23,962 nucleotides of DNA from UBA4717 sp002404395 (GTDB lineage Bacteria; Bacillota; Clostridia; Oscillospirales; CAG-272): the NCBI GenBank assembly GCA_937902275.1, contig CALFNW010000035.1:1-23962 (forward strand), given 5' to 3'. Positions within the stretch are counted from its first letter, which is position 1. Each line of letters starts with the position of its first letter. The notes beneath the pieces were generated by a model. The model ran no database searches and had not been told where the DNA came from. It was given only the letters and a program-made list of their open reading frames with translations. Shown here piece after piece: positions 1-7,181 of the stretch. The position numbers and the translations under genes are program-made.

Positions 1-1
1 C

Positions 2-424
2 GCCGAATCCTTAAAGCTCGGCGGGGTAACACTTAACAGTATCCTGAAAGTCGAAGCAGGAGTTACCGTCGGAACGGTGTACGCGGCGCTGGCGGTCGGC
101 ATGATTCTGTGTGCCGGCGAGGCCGTGCTTTCGGGATTTGCCGCGCACTATTTTAAACGCGAGCTTAACGACGGTACTCCGTTTAGCCTTGACGGAGCAA
201 AGGAGTTGTTGCGTCTCGGAATACTTACGATCTGCATACCTCTCGGAACGCAGATCGTCGCCGCGATCGTATATTCGGTAATCGAAAACCGTTTTGAAAT
301 CACGGAACCGTTCAGCCTTGACAATTCGGTTTCGGTATCTCTCGGCGTTATGTTTATAATTATTTCGCTTATTTGCAAATACGGAGCCGAACAGCAGCTT
401 CAAAAGGCTCAAGCCGAGTCATGA
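2..424 (+). CDS. DUF2975 family membrane protein, C-terminal part (5' end outside window)
   Basis: The reading frame is open from base 2, so the gene starts before the window; the internal GTG at 77 is not a convincing start. The visible 140 residues contain hydrophobic stretches typical of membrane helices. A middle segment (GTPFSLDGAKELLRLGI) matches the loop usually written as G-x-P-F-x-x-x-N/G-x-x-R-L-R in DUF2975 proteins, and the last helix is followed by a short charged tail (KYGAEQQLQKAQ), also typical. DUF2975 proteins are small integral membrane proteins of unknown function, often encoded beside a tiny XRE regulator. Here the next XRE gene is about 360 bp downstream, beyond a hydrolase remnant. 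No terminator is evident after the stop. Family assignment is from recalled pattern; function unknown. Confidence 0.72.
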   Translation, partial: AESLKLGGVTLNSILKVEAGVTVGTVYAALAVGMILCAGEAVLSGFAAHYFKRELNDGTPFSLDGAKELLRLGILTICIPLGTQIVAAIVYSVIENRFEITEPFSLDNSVSVSLGVMFIIISLICKYGAEQQLQKAQAES

Positions 425-473
425 AGCGGGCGGTTGTCAGCTTGTATACATGAACAGAACGGTCAGATAAAAA

Positions 474-714
474 ATGAAAAATATAACAGTATATATTCAC
501 GGGCAGGGCGGAAACGCCGCCGAGGCGGAGCATTATAAGCCGCTTTTTAAAGAATCTGATGTGGTCGGATTCGACTACGCTTGAAACCGTGACAGCCTTT
601 GCAGACAAAACAGGGGCATCGCTTACCGTAATGAAAGACGGTGAGCATTGGTTTCACACTCCGGAACAGTTAGAGTTCCTCGACAATTGGATAAAGGAAA
701 AAATGCGGACTTGA
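474..714 (+). pseudogene. Alpha/beta hydrolase remnant with a large internal deletion
   Basis: From ATG 474 the sequence encodes a typical hydrolase start (MKNITVYIHGQGGNAAEAEH, then YKPLF and VVGFDYA) and stops at TGA 582-584. In the +1 frame from about 559 to 714 it encodes a typical hydrolase end (LETVTAFADKTGASLTVMKD, then GEHWFHTPEQ and LEFLDNWIKEKM). The conserved His of GEHWFHT is present, but the middle of the protein, including the nucleophile-elbow serine, is missing. Small clostridial hydrolases of this family are about 190-200 residues, so roughly 110-120 codons have been lost, with a frame change at the join near 568-582. The product cannot be active. No strong ribosome binding site is seen before 474. 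An assembly error is the main alternative. Confidence 0.72.
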
Positions 715-734
715 CAATCGCAACTGCAGGTTGC

Positions 735-763
735 TTGATTTAAAACAGTGCTTGTGTTATACT
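735..763 (+). promoter_or_regulatory. Sigma-A-type promoter of the XRE/zinc-ribbon gene
   Basis: TTGATT (735-740) and TATACT (758-763) are separated by 17 bases. The predicted transcript begins just before the ribosome binding site AGAGAGGTG (771-779), giving a very short leader. The promoter lies downstream of the hydrolase remnant, so this gene is its own unit. Confidence 0.65.
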
Positions 764-785
764 TTGTTCAAGAGAGGTGACAATA

Positions 786-1223
786 ATGGAAACAAAAGAT
801 ATTTTGCTTGATCTGAGAACTCAAAAAGGGTTGTCGCAGGAAGCGCTTGCCGAAAAGGTATTTGTTACGCGGCAGGCGGTCTCGCGTTGGGAACGAGGCG
901 AAACAGTTCCGAGCACGGACACGCTGAAATTGTTGTCGGCGTTGTTTGAGGTTTCGATAAACACTTTGCTCGGCTCGCCGAAGCAGTTGATCTGTCAGTG
1001 CTGCGGTATGCCTCTTGACGATGCTACCGTCAGCAAAGATCCCGACGGCGCCTTTAACGAAGACTATTGCAAGTGGTGTTATTCGGACGGCGAGTTCAAA
1101 TATTCAAGTAAAGAGGAGCTGATAGATTTTTGCGTGGAGCATATGGCGTCCGAAGCATGGCCCGCAGAGCAGGTCAGAGCACACATGGAAGCCGTTGTGC
1201 CGAATCTCAAACATTGGAAATAA
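786..1223 (+). CDS. XRE-family regulator fused to a C-terminal zinc ribbon
   Basis: A 145-residue protein. Residues 6-62 form a Cro/C1-type helix-turn-helix (TRQAVSRWERGETVPSTDTL). Residues 69-145 form a putative zinc-ribbon domain, with C70-x-x-C73 in CQCCGMPL and C95-x-x-C98 in YCKWCYSDG as likely metal ligands, followed by a helical tail ending in PNLKHWK. Proteins with this zinc ribbon often occur alone; the fusion suggests a DNA-binding regulator whose sensor is a metal- or redox-responsive module, but that is inference. ATG 786 is preferred to the in-frame GTG 777 because AGAGAGGTG lies at the right distance before it and overlaps the GTG. The gene has its own promoter and ends in a shared bidirectional terminator. 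Confidence 0.85.
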   Translation: METKDILLDLRTQKGLSQEALAEKVFVTRQAVSRWERGETVPSTDTLKLLSALFEVSINTLLGSPKQLICQCCGMPLDDATVSKDPDGAFNEDYCKWCYSDGEFKYSSKEELIDFCVEHMASEAWPAEQVRAHMEAVVPNLKHWK

Positions 1224-1234
1224 TATTTGCTCAA

Positions 1235-1293
1235 AAAAGCTCCCGAACGGAGAACGGCGCTTTGTCAGCCGCCTGACTCGTTCGGGAGCTTTT
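1235..1293. terminator. Bidirectional intrinsic terminator between XRE gene and AraC-type gene
   Basis: A 15-base stem (1235-1249 with 1279-1293, core GCTCCCGAACG/CGTTCGGGAGC) is flanked by A-rich sequence on the left and T-rich sequence on the right. It can stop transcription from both convergent genes. Confidence 0.85.
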
Positions 1294-1303
1294 ATTATTT
1301 CGC

Positions 1304-2062
1304 CTACAGCTTTGAAGCGGATTTCCTGTACTCGCCCGGAGTGACACCGACGGCTTCGCGGAAGGTGCGGCAAAAGTGAAAGACGTCCGAAAAGCCGCAG
1401 TCTGCGGATATTTCGGTTATGCTTTTGTGAGTGGATAAAAGCTCCTGCTTGGCGTGTTCTACGCGCGTGCGGATTATGTAACGTCTGGGTGTAGTGTTGT
1501 GTTTGTCGGTGAAAAGCTTTCTGAAGTAGACTTCGCTGATATTGGCGCTTGACGCGATTTCGGAGATCTTAAGTTCCGGTGAGTAAATATGTTCCTTAAT
1601 ATATGCCTCCGCCGGCTTCAGCAGATCGAAAATTACGCTGTCGGAGCCACGGTCTGCGGTTTCAAGCAATTCATAGGTCAGCCGCATGACCTTGACATTA
1701 TTATTTTCATATACATATGCATGGGCAAGCGCGTCGAACAGATGCAGACAGGCGGCGGGATCGGAGAGCGGCAGGCAAACAAATTCGCCGTATATTGTGC
1801 AAACGGGTATAAAATTTATTATCGGGAAATAGCCGGTTTCGTTTCCGTACAGATCGTATGTCGCACCTCCCGGCAAAAGCACGACCGAATTCGGCTCGGA
1901 AACATAGAGTTTTCCGTTATGATTATACGTTATCTTTCCGCTTTTGCAAAACGAAATGCCGCAATACGGACGCGCTTCCATATGGAAGCGTCTGCCGCGC
2001 GGCGAGTAAACGGTCATTATATCATGTATTTCAGCTACAGTTATATTTGAAAGCTCTGACAT
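1304..2062 (-). CDS. AraC family transcriptional regulator with cupin-like N-terminus
   Basis: A 252-residue protein. Residues about 20-85 look like an AraC-type cupin ligand-binding domain (HMEARPYCGISFCKSGKITY, VVLLPGGATYDL). Residues about 160-250 carry the double helix-turn-helix: ISEIASSANISEVYFRKLF as first helix pair, then ITEISADCGFSDVFHFCRTF and the closing GVTPGEYRKS, an excellent match to the family. ATG 2062 is preferred to the upstream GTG at 2074 because GGAG lies just before it. The gene is divergent from the SDR-dehydratase-oxidoreductase operon starting at 2321, the usual arrangement for a local activator responding to a sugar-like ligand. It probably controls that operon through the direct repeats at 2205-2236. 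The ligand is unknown. Confidence 0.88.
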   Translation of the reverse strand: MSELSNITVAEIHDIMTVYSPRGRRFHMEARPYCGISFCKSGKITYNHNGKLYVSEPNSVVLLPGGATYDLYGNETGYFPIINFIPVCTIYGEFVCLPLSDPAACLHLFDALAHAYVYENNNVKVMRLTYELLETADRGSDSVIFDLLKPAEAYIKEHIYSPELKISEIASSANISEVYFRKLFTDKHNTTPRRYIIRTRVEHAKQELLSTHKSITEISADCGFSDVFHFCRTFREAVGVTPGEYRKSASKL

Positions 2063-2165
2063 ATCGTTCTCCACGTTTCGAAGCGAGCCGAAGCGACAAA
2101 TACCGTCATATTCGGCGTGCTGTGTTTTTCAAGTGTAGTACGCGCCTTGGGGATCATATGCTTAC

Positions 2166-2193
2166 ATTATAACTTTTTCTGCAATAAAGTCAA
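2166..2193 (-). promoter_or_regulatory. Promoter of the AraC-type regulator
   Basis: On the minus strand TTGACT (2193-2188) and TATAAT (2171-2166) are 16 bases apart. The resulting leader is about 100 bases. Its -35 box lies 11 bases from the nearest repeat of the putative AraC site, so autoregulation is possible. Confidence 0.65.
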
Positions 2194-2204
2194 GCGATTA
2201 TGAG

Positions 2205-2236
2205 CAAAAATGTATCGAAAAAGACAAAACTGTTTC
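2205..2236 (+). promoter_or_regulatory. Candidate AraC-type operator (20-bp-spaced direct repeat)
   Basis: CAAAAATGTATC (2205-2216) and CAAAACTGTTTC (2225-2236) match at 10 of 12 positions and are exactly 20 bp apart, two helical turns. The second copy ends 10 bp before the -35 box of the dehydrogenase operon. Two direct half-sites close to -35 are the usual arrangement for AraC-family activators. No binding evidence. Confidence 0.45.
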
Positions 2237-2246
2237 TTTTTATTCA

Positions 2247-2276
2247 TTGAAGCACCGTGGATTTGTATGCTATAAT
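2247..2276 (+). promoter_or_regulatory. Promoter of the SDR-dehydratase-MDR operon
   Basis: TTGAAG (2247-2252) and a perfect TATAAT (2271-2276) are separated by 18 bases. The poor -35 and long spacer fit an activator-dependent promoter, consistent with the adjacent direct repeats. Confidence 0.6.
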
Positions 2277-2320
2277 ACGCAAAAGAGCAAATACAGTCAT
2301 AAAAAGCGAGGGTTTAAGCA

Positions 2321-3073
2321 ATGAATTTTGAAGGAAGAGTCGCGATCGCAAGCGGGGCGGCATCGGGAATGGGGCTTTTGTTTTGTCAGAGATTCGTTGA
2401 ACTCGGCGGTTCGGCGGTGATGGCAGACGTGAACGAAGCTGCGGCGCAGGAGTGCGCCGCAGCGCTGTGCGAAAAATATCCGGGCAAAGCAATAGGCATC
2501 GGTTGCGATGTGCGCTCATATGAGCAGGTATGCAAAGTCTGCAAAGCGGCGGCTGACAGTTTCGGACGCATTGACGTCGTCGTAAATTTTGCCGGAGGCG
2601 CCGAGACCCGTATGTGCAACGCCCACGGGGAATTTCCGGATATTCCGATCGAGGTGTACGATTGGGGGATCGACGTGAATCTTAAAGGTCAGCTTTATTT
2701 TGCTCATGCCGCACTTAAATATATGCGTGAGCAAAAAAGCGGAGTTATCGTAAATATCGGCTCAATAACCGGCGAAGAGGGTTGCGGATGCAATGTGGCA
2801 TATTCGGCGTCGAAGAGTGCGGCTATGAACGGGCTTACAAAGTCGCTTGCGCTTTACGGCAGCGGCTATGGTATCAGATGCGTATGCGTGTCTCCCGGTC
2901 CGGTTTTGACGCGTCCCGGAATGGCGGCGATGAAGACCGCGCTCGGACGTGCGGCAGAGCCAAAGGAGATCGTTGATATGGTTTTATATGCGGCTTCCGA
3001 CGAAGGCTCTTTTATCGACGGAGTAAATATCCTTATGGACGGCGGCAGAAATATAATGAGGAATAAAGGCTGA
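2321..3073 (+). CDS. Short-chain dehydrogenase/reductase (SDR)
   Basis: A 250-residue classical SDR, normal length. Visible motifs: cofactor loop G12-A-A-S-G-M-G18; an acidic residue at the end of strand 2 (VMADVNE), favouring NAD over NADP; CDV at 62-64; N89-F-A-G (variant of NNAG); N120; catalytic S148, Y161 and K165 (YSASK); and SPGPV at 191-195. These predict reversible oxidation of a secondary alcohol on a sugar, polyol or cyclitol; the substrate cannot be read from sequence. It is first in an operon: its stop TGA 3071-3073 overlaps the ATG of the next gene by one base. Regulation by the divergent AraC-type protein is likely. Confidence 0.9.
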   Translation: MNFEGRVAIASGAASGMGLLFCQRFVELGGSAVMADVNEAAAQECAAALCEKYPGKAIGIGCDVRSYEQVCKVCKAAADSFGRIDVVVNFAGGAETRMCNAHGEFPDIPIEVYDWGIDVNLKGQLYFAHAALKYMREQKSGVIVNIGSITGEEGCGCNVAYSASKSAAMNGLTKSLALYGSGYGIRCVCVSPGPVLTRPGMAAMKTALGRAAEPKEIVDMVLYAASDEGSFIDGVNILMDGGRNIMRNKG

Positions 3074-3834
3074 TGAGACGTTTTGTTACACTTGACAGAC
3101 CGATATTGACCGCAATGGTTCAGGCAAAAAGTATTGAGCGCACTAAGAAATTGATACGACTCGGGCTTGATGGCGGCGCGGATGCTTTCGGAATACAGCT
3201 TGAGCGGCTGAAGACAGAAGAGCGTACGCCCGAAAAACTGCGTGAGCTTTTCGCCTGCACCGAGGGGAAACCCGTGTATGTGACCTGCTACAGAAGCTGT
3301 GAAAATGAGCAAAAGAGCGATGATAAGCTTGCCGAAGAGCTGATCGCGGCGGCGGAATGCGGCGGCGCGCTTATCGACGTGATGGGCGATATGTTTGATA
3401 AGACCCCGGGTGAGCTGACTTATGATGCCGCGGCGGTCGAAAAGCAGAAGAAACTTATATCACGGATACATGAGCTCGGAGCGGACGTACTTATTTCATC
3501 TCATGTATTAAAGTTTACGCCGGAATCGGAGGTGCTTGCAATGGCGCGTGAGCAACATTCGCGCGGCGCCGATTTTGCTAAGATCGTAACTGCTGCCGAT
3601 ACCGTATCCGAGCTTTGCGAAAACTTCAAGATCAGCGCCGAGCTTGCAAAGCTTCCGTATATGTCGCTGTTTTTGTGCGGCGGTGCTCAAAGCTACAGAC
3701 ATCGCAGATCGGCGCCGTTTATGAGCAATTCAATGTTTTTGTGCGTTCCCGAGCGCGACGAGCTTGCGACGGCGGTACAGCCGCTTTTGTCCGAGGCGAA
3801 AATGCTCGTCGATATTATGCAAAAAGGCGTGTAA
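3073..3834 (+). CDS. Type I 3-dehydroquinate dehydratase homologue
   Basis: A 253-residue TIM-barrel protein resembling type I dehydroquinases (AroD class). The expected catalytic pair is visible: H144 (ISSHVL) and Schiff-base lysine K170 (DFAKIVTAADT). The substrate-binding arginine may be R209 (QSYRHRR) near the C-terminus. Other signature regions are loose: QLERL (42-46) replaces the usual E-W-R-x-D, and CYRSCEN replaces F-R-T-x-x-E-G-G. This suggests a divergent enzyme acting on a dehydroquinate-like compound rather than the shikimate-pathway housekeeping enzyme. It sits between two oxidoreductases with translational coupling to the SDR gene and no shikimate genes nearby. A catabolic quinate/shikimate-type or sugar-acid dehydration role is inference. 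Confidence 0.72.
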   Translation: MRRFVTLDRPILTAMVQAKSIERTKKLIRLGLDGGADAFGIQLERLKTEERTPEKLRELFACTEGKPVYVTCYRSCENEQKSDDKLAEELIAAAECGGALIDVMGDMFDKTPGELTYDAAAVEKQKKLISRIHELGADVLISSHVLKFTPESEVLAMAREQHSRGADFAKIVTAADTVSELCENFKISAELAKLPYMSLFLCGGAQSYRHRRSAPFMSNSMFLCVPERDELATAVQPLLSEAKMLVDIMQKGV

Positions 3835-3862
3835 CAGACTGAGTAAAAAGGAGAGAGCGAAA

Positions 3863-4846
3863 ATGAAAGCGATACGTGTAAATGAGGACAAGAGCCTTGA
3901 GTGGGTCGAATTTCCCGATCCTGTATTAAGAGACGATCAGGTTCTTATAAAGGTAGCGTATGCGGCAGTAAACCGCGCCGATCTTATGCAGAGAGAGGGC
4001 TGTTATCCGCCGCCTCCCGGATGCCCAGATATCATGGGGCTTGAGGTCGCCGGAACAATCACGGCTATGGGAGAAACTGCGGCAAAGTCAGGGAGAGTGA
4101 AGCTCGGAGATAAGGTATGCGCACTGCTCGGCGGCGGAGGTTATGCCGAATATGCTGCGGTGAGATACGATATGACTATGCCGATCCCCGAGGGGTGTAC
4201 CATGGAGGAAGCTGCCGCTATGCCGGAAGCATTTGCGACCGCTTATCTCAACCTCTTTATCGAGGGCGGACTCAAAGCGGGCGATGTATTTCTTATGCAC
4301 GCCGGAGCAAGCGGTCTGGCAAGCGTGGTGATTCCGATGGCGAAGGCTTTCGGCGCATATGTCATTACTACCATAATTGACGAGAGCAAGCGTGCCGAAG
4401 TTGCCAAAACCGGGGCGGATCTGATCGTAAATACCCAAACCGAAGATATAGTCGAGGTGCTTAAGCGTTTTGACGAAGAGGGAAGACCCGTGAGCCTTGC
4501 AATTGACTGCCTCGGCGGAGAGATCATGGGCAAATGCCTGCCGCACCTTGCGTATATGGCAAAATGGATAATGATAGCTACGCTTGCGGGAGACTTTACG
4601 ACCATAGATATGCGCAAGCTCTATGTACGCAACGTCAGAGTTGTCGGAAGCACGCTGCGCTCAAAACCGGAGGACCGCAAAGCTCAGATACTGAAGTCAC
4701 TTACCGAGCAGGTGTGGAGTCGGGTCTCGTCGGGTGAGATCAGACCGACGATCTGCAAGCTCTTGCCGATCACCGAGGCGGAAGCCGCTCACGCATTGCT
4801 TTATGAGGGCAAGAGTACCGGCAAAGTAGTATTAAAGGTCGAATAA
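3863..4846 (+). CDS. PIG3-like NAD(P)H quinone oxidoreductase (MDR superfamily)
   Basis: A 327-residue medium-chain dehydrogenase/reductase without the catalytic zinc ligands, matching the quinone oxidoreductase/PIG3 group in length and pattern: MKAIRV start, NRADLMQREGCYPPPPG (37-53), GLEVAGTI (59-66), GDKVCALLGGGGYAEYAAV, and the cofactor loop HAGASGLAS (146-154) in place of the common AAGGVG. The end (EAEAAHALLYEGKSTGKVVL) is typical. ATG 3863 is chosen because AAAAGGAGAG lies directly before it; the longer frame would overlap the dehydratase gene. It is 28 bp behind that gene and closes the operon before a strong terminator. It probably reduces an enone or quinone-like product of the preceding steps; that role is inference. 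Confidence 0.87.
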   Translation: MKAIRVNEDKSLEWVEFPDPVLRDDQVLIKVAYAAVNRADLMQREGCYPPPPGCPDIMGLEVAGTITAMGETAAKSGRVKLGDKVCALLGGGGYAEYAAVRYDMTMPIPEGCTMEEAAAMPEAFATAYLNLFIEGGLKAGDVFLMHAGASGLASVVIPMAKAFGAYVITTIIDESKRAEVAKTGADLIVNTQTEDIVEVLKRFDEEGRPVSLAIDCLGGEIMGKCLPHLAYMAKWIMIATLAGDFTTIDMRKLYVRNVRVVGSTLRSKPEDRKAQILKSLTEQVWSRVSSGEIRPTICKLLPITEAEAAHALLYEGKSTGKVVLKVE

Positions 4847-4853
4847 AATTTTT

Positions 4854-4900
4854 TACCGGCGGCAGACCGTTATAAAAACGCTCTGCCGCCGGTATTTTTT
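4854..4900 (+). terminator. Intrinsic terminator of the SDR operon
   Basis: A 12-bp perfect stem (4855-4866 with 4882-4893, ACCGGCGGCAGA/TCTGCCGCCGGT) is followed by a T run after one A. Preceding T-rich and A-rich bases extend the stem. Confidence 0.88.
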
Positions 4901-4920
4901 CCAAAAAATCGAAAAAATGC

Positions 4921-4950
4921 TCATTATGACTTGCATAGGTCAAATAATGA
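4921..4950 (+). promoter_or_regulatory. Candidate operator upstream of the alpha-galactosidase promoter
   Basis: An imperfect inverted repeat, TCATTATGAC (4921-4930) against GTC-AA-ATAATGA (4939-4950), lies immediately before the -35 box. A second small dyad, ATACC (4957-4961)/GGTAT (4969-4973), lies between -35 and -10. Either could bind a sugar-responsive regulator; none is encoded next to the gene. Confidence 0.35.
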
Positions 4951-4952
4951 CA

Positions 4953-4981
4953 TTGAATACCTCATTTGGGTATGGTACAAT
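4953..4981 (+). promoter_or_regulatory. Promoter of the alpha-galactosidase gene
   Basis: TTGAAT (4953-4958) and TACAAT (4976-4981) are 17 bases apart. The leader to ATG 5026 is about 35-40 bases and contains GAGGTG (5015-5020) as ribosome binding site. Confidence 0.65.
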
Positions 4982-5025
4982 AAATTGTATTATTATGTCT
5001 TGCGGCATTACTTTGAGGTGATTTA

Positions 5026-7110
5026 ATGGAAAAGATCGTACACGGCGCGTCTGAGATAGTTTTGTTTGATAACGGAAGATATATATTGAAGCAGCGCGGA
5101 GAAAAAATTGAGCGTATGCCCGATTCAAACCGCTCGAATTTTGAGGTGAATGTCAGCGGCGAGAAGCTTGATACGCTCGGAAACGGCGGGTTTGAGTTTG
5201 TCGGAAGCACGCGTAAAGCCGACGCTGTTATACTTGAATATTTTTGTAAGTCGAAATCGCTTTCACTTGTGACGACCCTGAGACCGGTGCCGGGGAGCAG
5301 TGCGATCGAAGTGAGGAACAAGCTGACAAACGCTTCCTCGGGAAGTATTAAGCTGACGCGTTTTTCATCGGTATTTGCGGAAAATATTTTTCATAACGAC
5401 AATGAGCCGTGGTATAAAAACGACTCGATAAAAATACATATCTGTCACAATAAATGGCAGGGCGAGGCGCAGTGGCGCGGATTCACTCCGAGTGAACTCG
5501 GACTTTATCCGACTTCAAACCATTCATGGGAGCGTGAGTCATTCAGAATATCATCGGTCGGAGGCTGGAGCACGGCAAATTATTACCCGCTTGTTATCAT
5601 CGAAAATCCAAAGCGCAACTGTACGTTTTTTTGTGAAATCGAAGGCTCTCACAATTGGCACCTCAAGCTTTGCGCTTACGGAGGATACGGAAACGGAAGT
5701 CTCGGCTGTGAGGCTTCGGGCTTTGATGAAAATGACGGGTATTGGAATTATGAGCTGAAGCCAGGCGAGACCCTTGAAGCCGAGCGCGCAATTATCGGAC
5801 TTTGCGACGGCGGATTTGAGGCGGCGGCGGGAGAGCTTGTGAAATTCAAACGCGCAGATTCGACCGCGCATTATAAAAACGATGTTATTCCGGTGATCTA
5901 CAACGTATATATGAACGGTATCTGGGGCGATCCGACCGTCGAAAAGCTGCTGCCGCTTATCAATTCCGCCGAAGCTTTAGGCTGTGAGCTGTTTGTGATA
6001 GACGGCGGCTGGTCTCGCAATCAGAACGGAGAGGGACTCGGAGATTGGCTCCCGAAACCCTGGTATGATGAAATGCCGCTCGAAAAACTCGCAGAGTATA
6101 TATCGGCGCATAATATGAAGCCCGGAATATGGCTTGAGCTTGATACCTGCAATATGACCGCATACGGCAGTACGCTTAACGACGCGTTGCTGAAGCGTTA
6201 CGGCAGGGTCGTTGACGGAGACCGGGCATTCTATAACTTTACAAGCGCAGAGGTGCGCGAATACCTTCTCGGGCGTATTGACGCACTTTACCGCATGGGA
6301 TTCAGATATATCAAAAATGACTATAACCACTCGACGGGGATCGGCGCGGAGCTTGACGGTATTTCTCCCGCGGCGGGACTCGTCAAAAATGCTGATGCTT
6401 TTTATGCCTTTATTGATGAAGTGCGTGAAAAATATCCCGATCTCATAATCGAAAACTGCGGAAGCGGTGCGCTTCGCGACGATAACAAAATACTGCGCCG
6501 TTGTTTTGTGCAGAGCACCTCGGACCAGGAGCTTTATTTGAACAATCCTTCAATCCTTATCGGAAGCGCGCCGCTTATGCCGCCCGAGAAGGAGGGAATG
6601 TGGTCGTATCCCTACCCGGCATTATTTGATGTGCGTGAAAATTTTGCACCGGATGCGGCGTATATCGAAGCGCGCAGGGACGGACGCGAAACCGTATTCA
6701 ATATGGTGAACGCTATGTTTGGAACGATATTCCTTTCGGGTCGTATTGACTTTTCGGATAAGACAAATCTGGTGCTTATCGAAACCGCAATTAAAAACTA
6801 TAAAAAGATACGTGAGTATATACCGCGTTCGTTGCCGGTGCTGCCGAGCGGCGGCTGTCACATGAATGAAAGCGGTATTTATTCGTACGGCCTTTTGTCG
6901 GATACGCGGTTATTGCTTGGGGTGTGGAATATCGGCAAGCCGCACGGAGCGATAAATATTTCACTCAATTCATATTGCAAAGCTGCCGAAATACTTACGG
7001 TGTATGCGGCGGAATCGACCGAGCGGCATATTCTGGCAGACGGTATGCTTCATGTTGAGCTTGAGTATGAAAATACGGCGGTGTTCTTTGAATTAAAAAT
7101 CGAAAAATAA
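5026..7110 (+). CDS. GH36 alpha-galactosidase, intracellular
   Basis: A 694-residue protein of the usual GH36 length and plan: N-terminal beta-sandwich (about 1-280), catalytic TIM barrel (about 285-610) and C-terminal beta domain. Barrel landmarks are VYMNGIWG (294-301), FVIDGGW with D326, GIWLELD (367-373), the putative nucleophile D432 in RYIKNDYN, ENCGSGALRDD (476-486) and the putative acid/base D500 in QSTSDQELY. The usual K-W-D around the nucleophile is K-N-D here, so a related specificity such as alpha-N-acetylgalactosaminidase is possible. No signal peptide is visible, so it should act in the cytoplasm on imported raffinose-type or galactoside oligosaccharides. It is monocistronic, with its own promoter and terminator and no transporter beside it. 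Confidence 0.88.
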   Translation: MEKIVHGASEIVLFDNGRYILKQRGEKIERMPDSNRSNFEVNVSGEKLDTLGNGGFEFVGSTRKADAVILEYFCKSKSLSLVTTLRPVPGSSAIEVRNKLTNASSGSIKLTRFSSVFAENIFHNDNEPWYKNDSIKIHICHNKWQGEAQWRGFTPSELGLYPTSNHSWERESFRISSVGGWSTANYYPLVIIENPKRNCTFFCEIEGSHNWHLKLCAYGGYGNGSLGCEASGFDENDGYWNYELKPGETLEAERAIIGLCDGGFEAAAGELVKFKRADSTAHYKNDVIPVIYNVYMNGIWGDPTVEKLLPLINSAEALGCELFVIDGGWSRNQNGEGLGDWLPKPWYDEMPLEKLAEYISAHNMKPGIWLELDTCNMTAYGSTLNDALLKRYGRVVDGDRAFYNFTSAEVREYLLGRIDALYRMGFRYIKNDYNHSTGIGAELDGISPAAGLVKNADAFYAFIDEVREKYPDLIIENCGSGALRDDNKILRRCFVQSTSDQELYLNNPSILIGSAPLMPPEKEGMWSYPYPALFDVRENFAPDAAYIEARRDGRETVFNMVNAMFGTIFLSGRIDFSDKTNLVLIETAIKNYKKIREYIPRSLPVLPSGGCHMNESGIYSYGLLSDTRLLLGVWNIGKPHGAINISLNSYCKAAEILTVYAAESTERHILADGMLHVELEYENTAVFFELKIEK

Positions 7111-7122
7111 TAATATAAAGCG

Positions 7123-7168
7123 AAAAAACTCCGAGGACACAAAGAATAGTGTGCCTCGGAGTTTTTTT
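7123..7168. terminator. Bidirectional terminator between alpha-galactosidase and deo operon
   Basis: A long stem formed by 7123-7140 (AAAAAACTCCGAGGACAC) and 7149-7168 (GTGTG-CCTCGGAGTTTTTTT) with an 8-base loop. It has A runs on one side and T runs on the other, so it can end both convergent transcripts. Confidence 0.88.
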
Positions 7169-7181
7169 GTCGCGGAGGTTA

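Noticed and set aside
3764..3862. Longer start for the PIG3-like oxidoreductase
   Set aside because: It would overlap the dehydratase gene and adds unconserved residues; ATG 3863 has a strong ribosome binding site.
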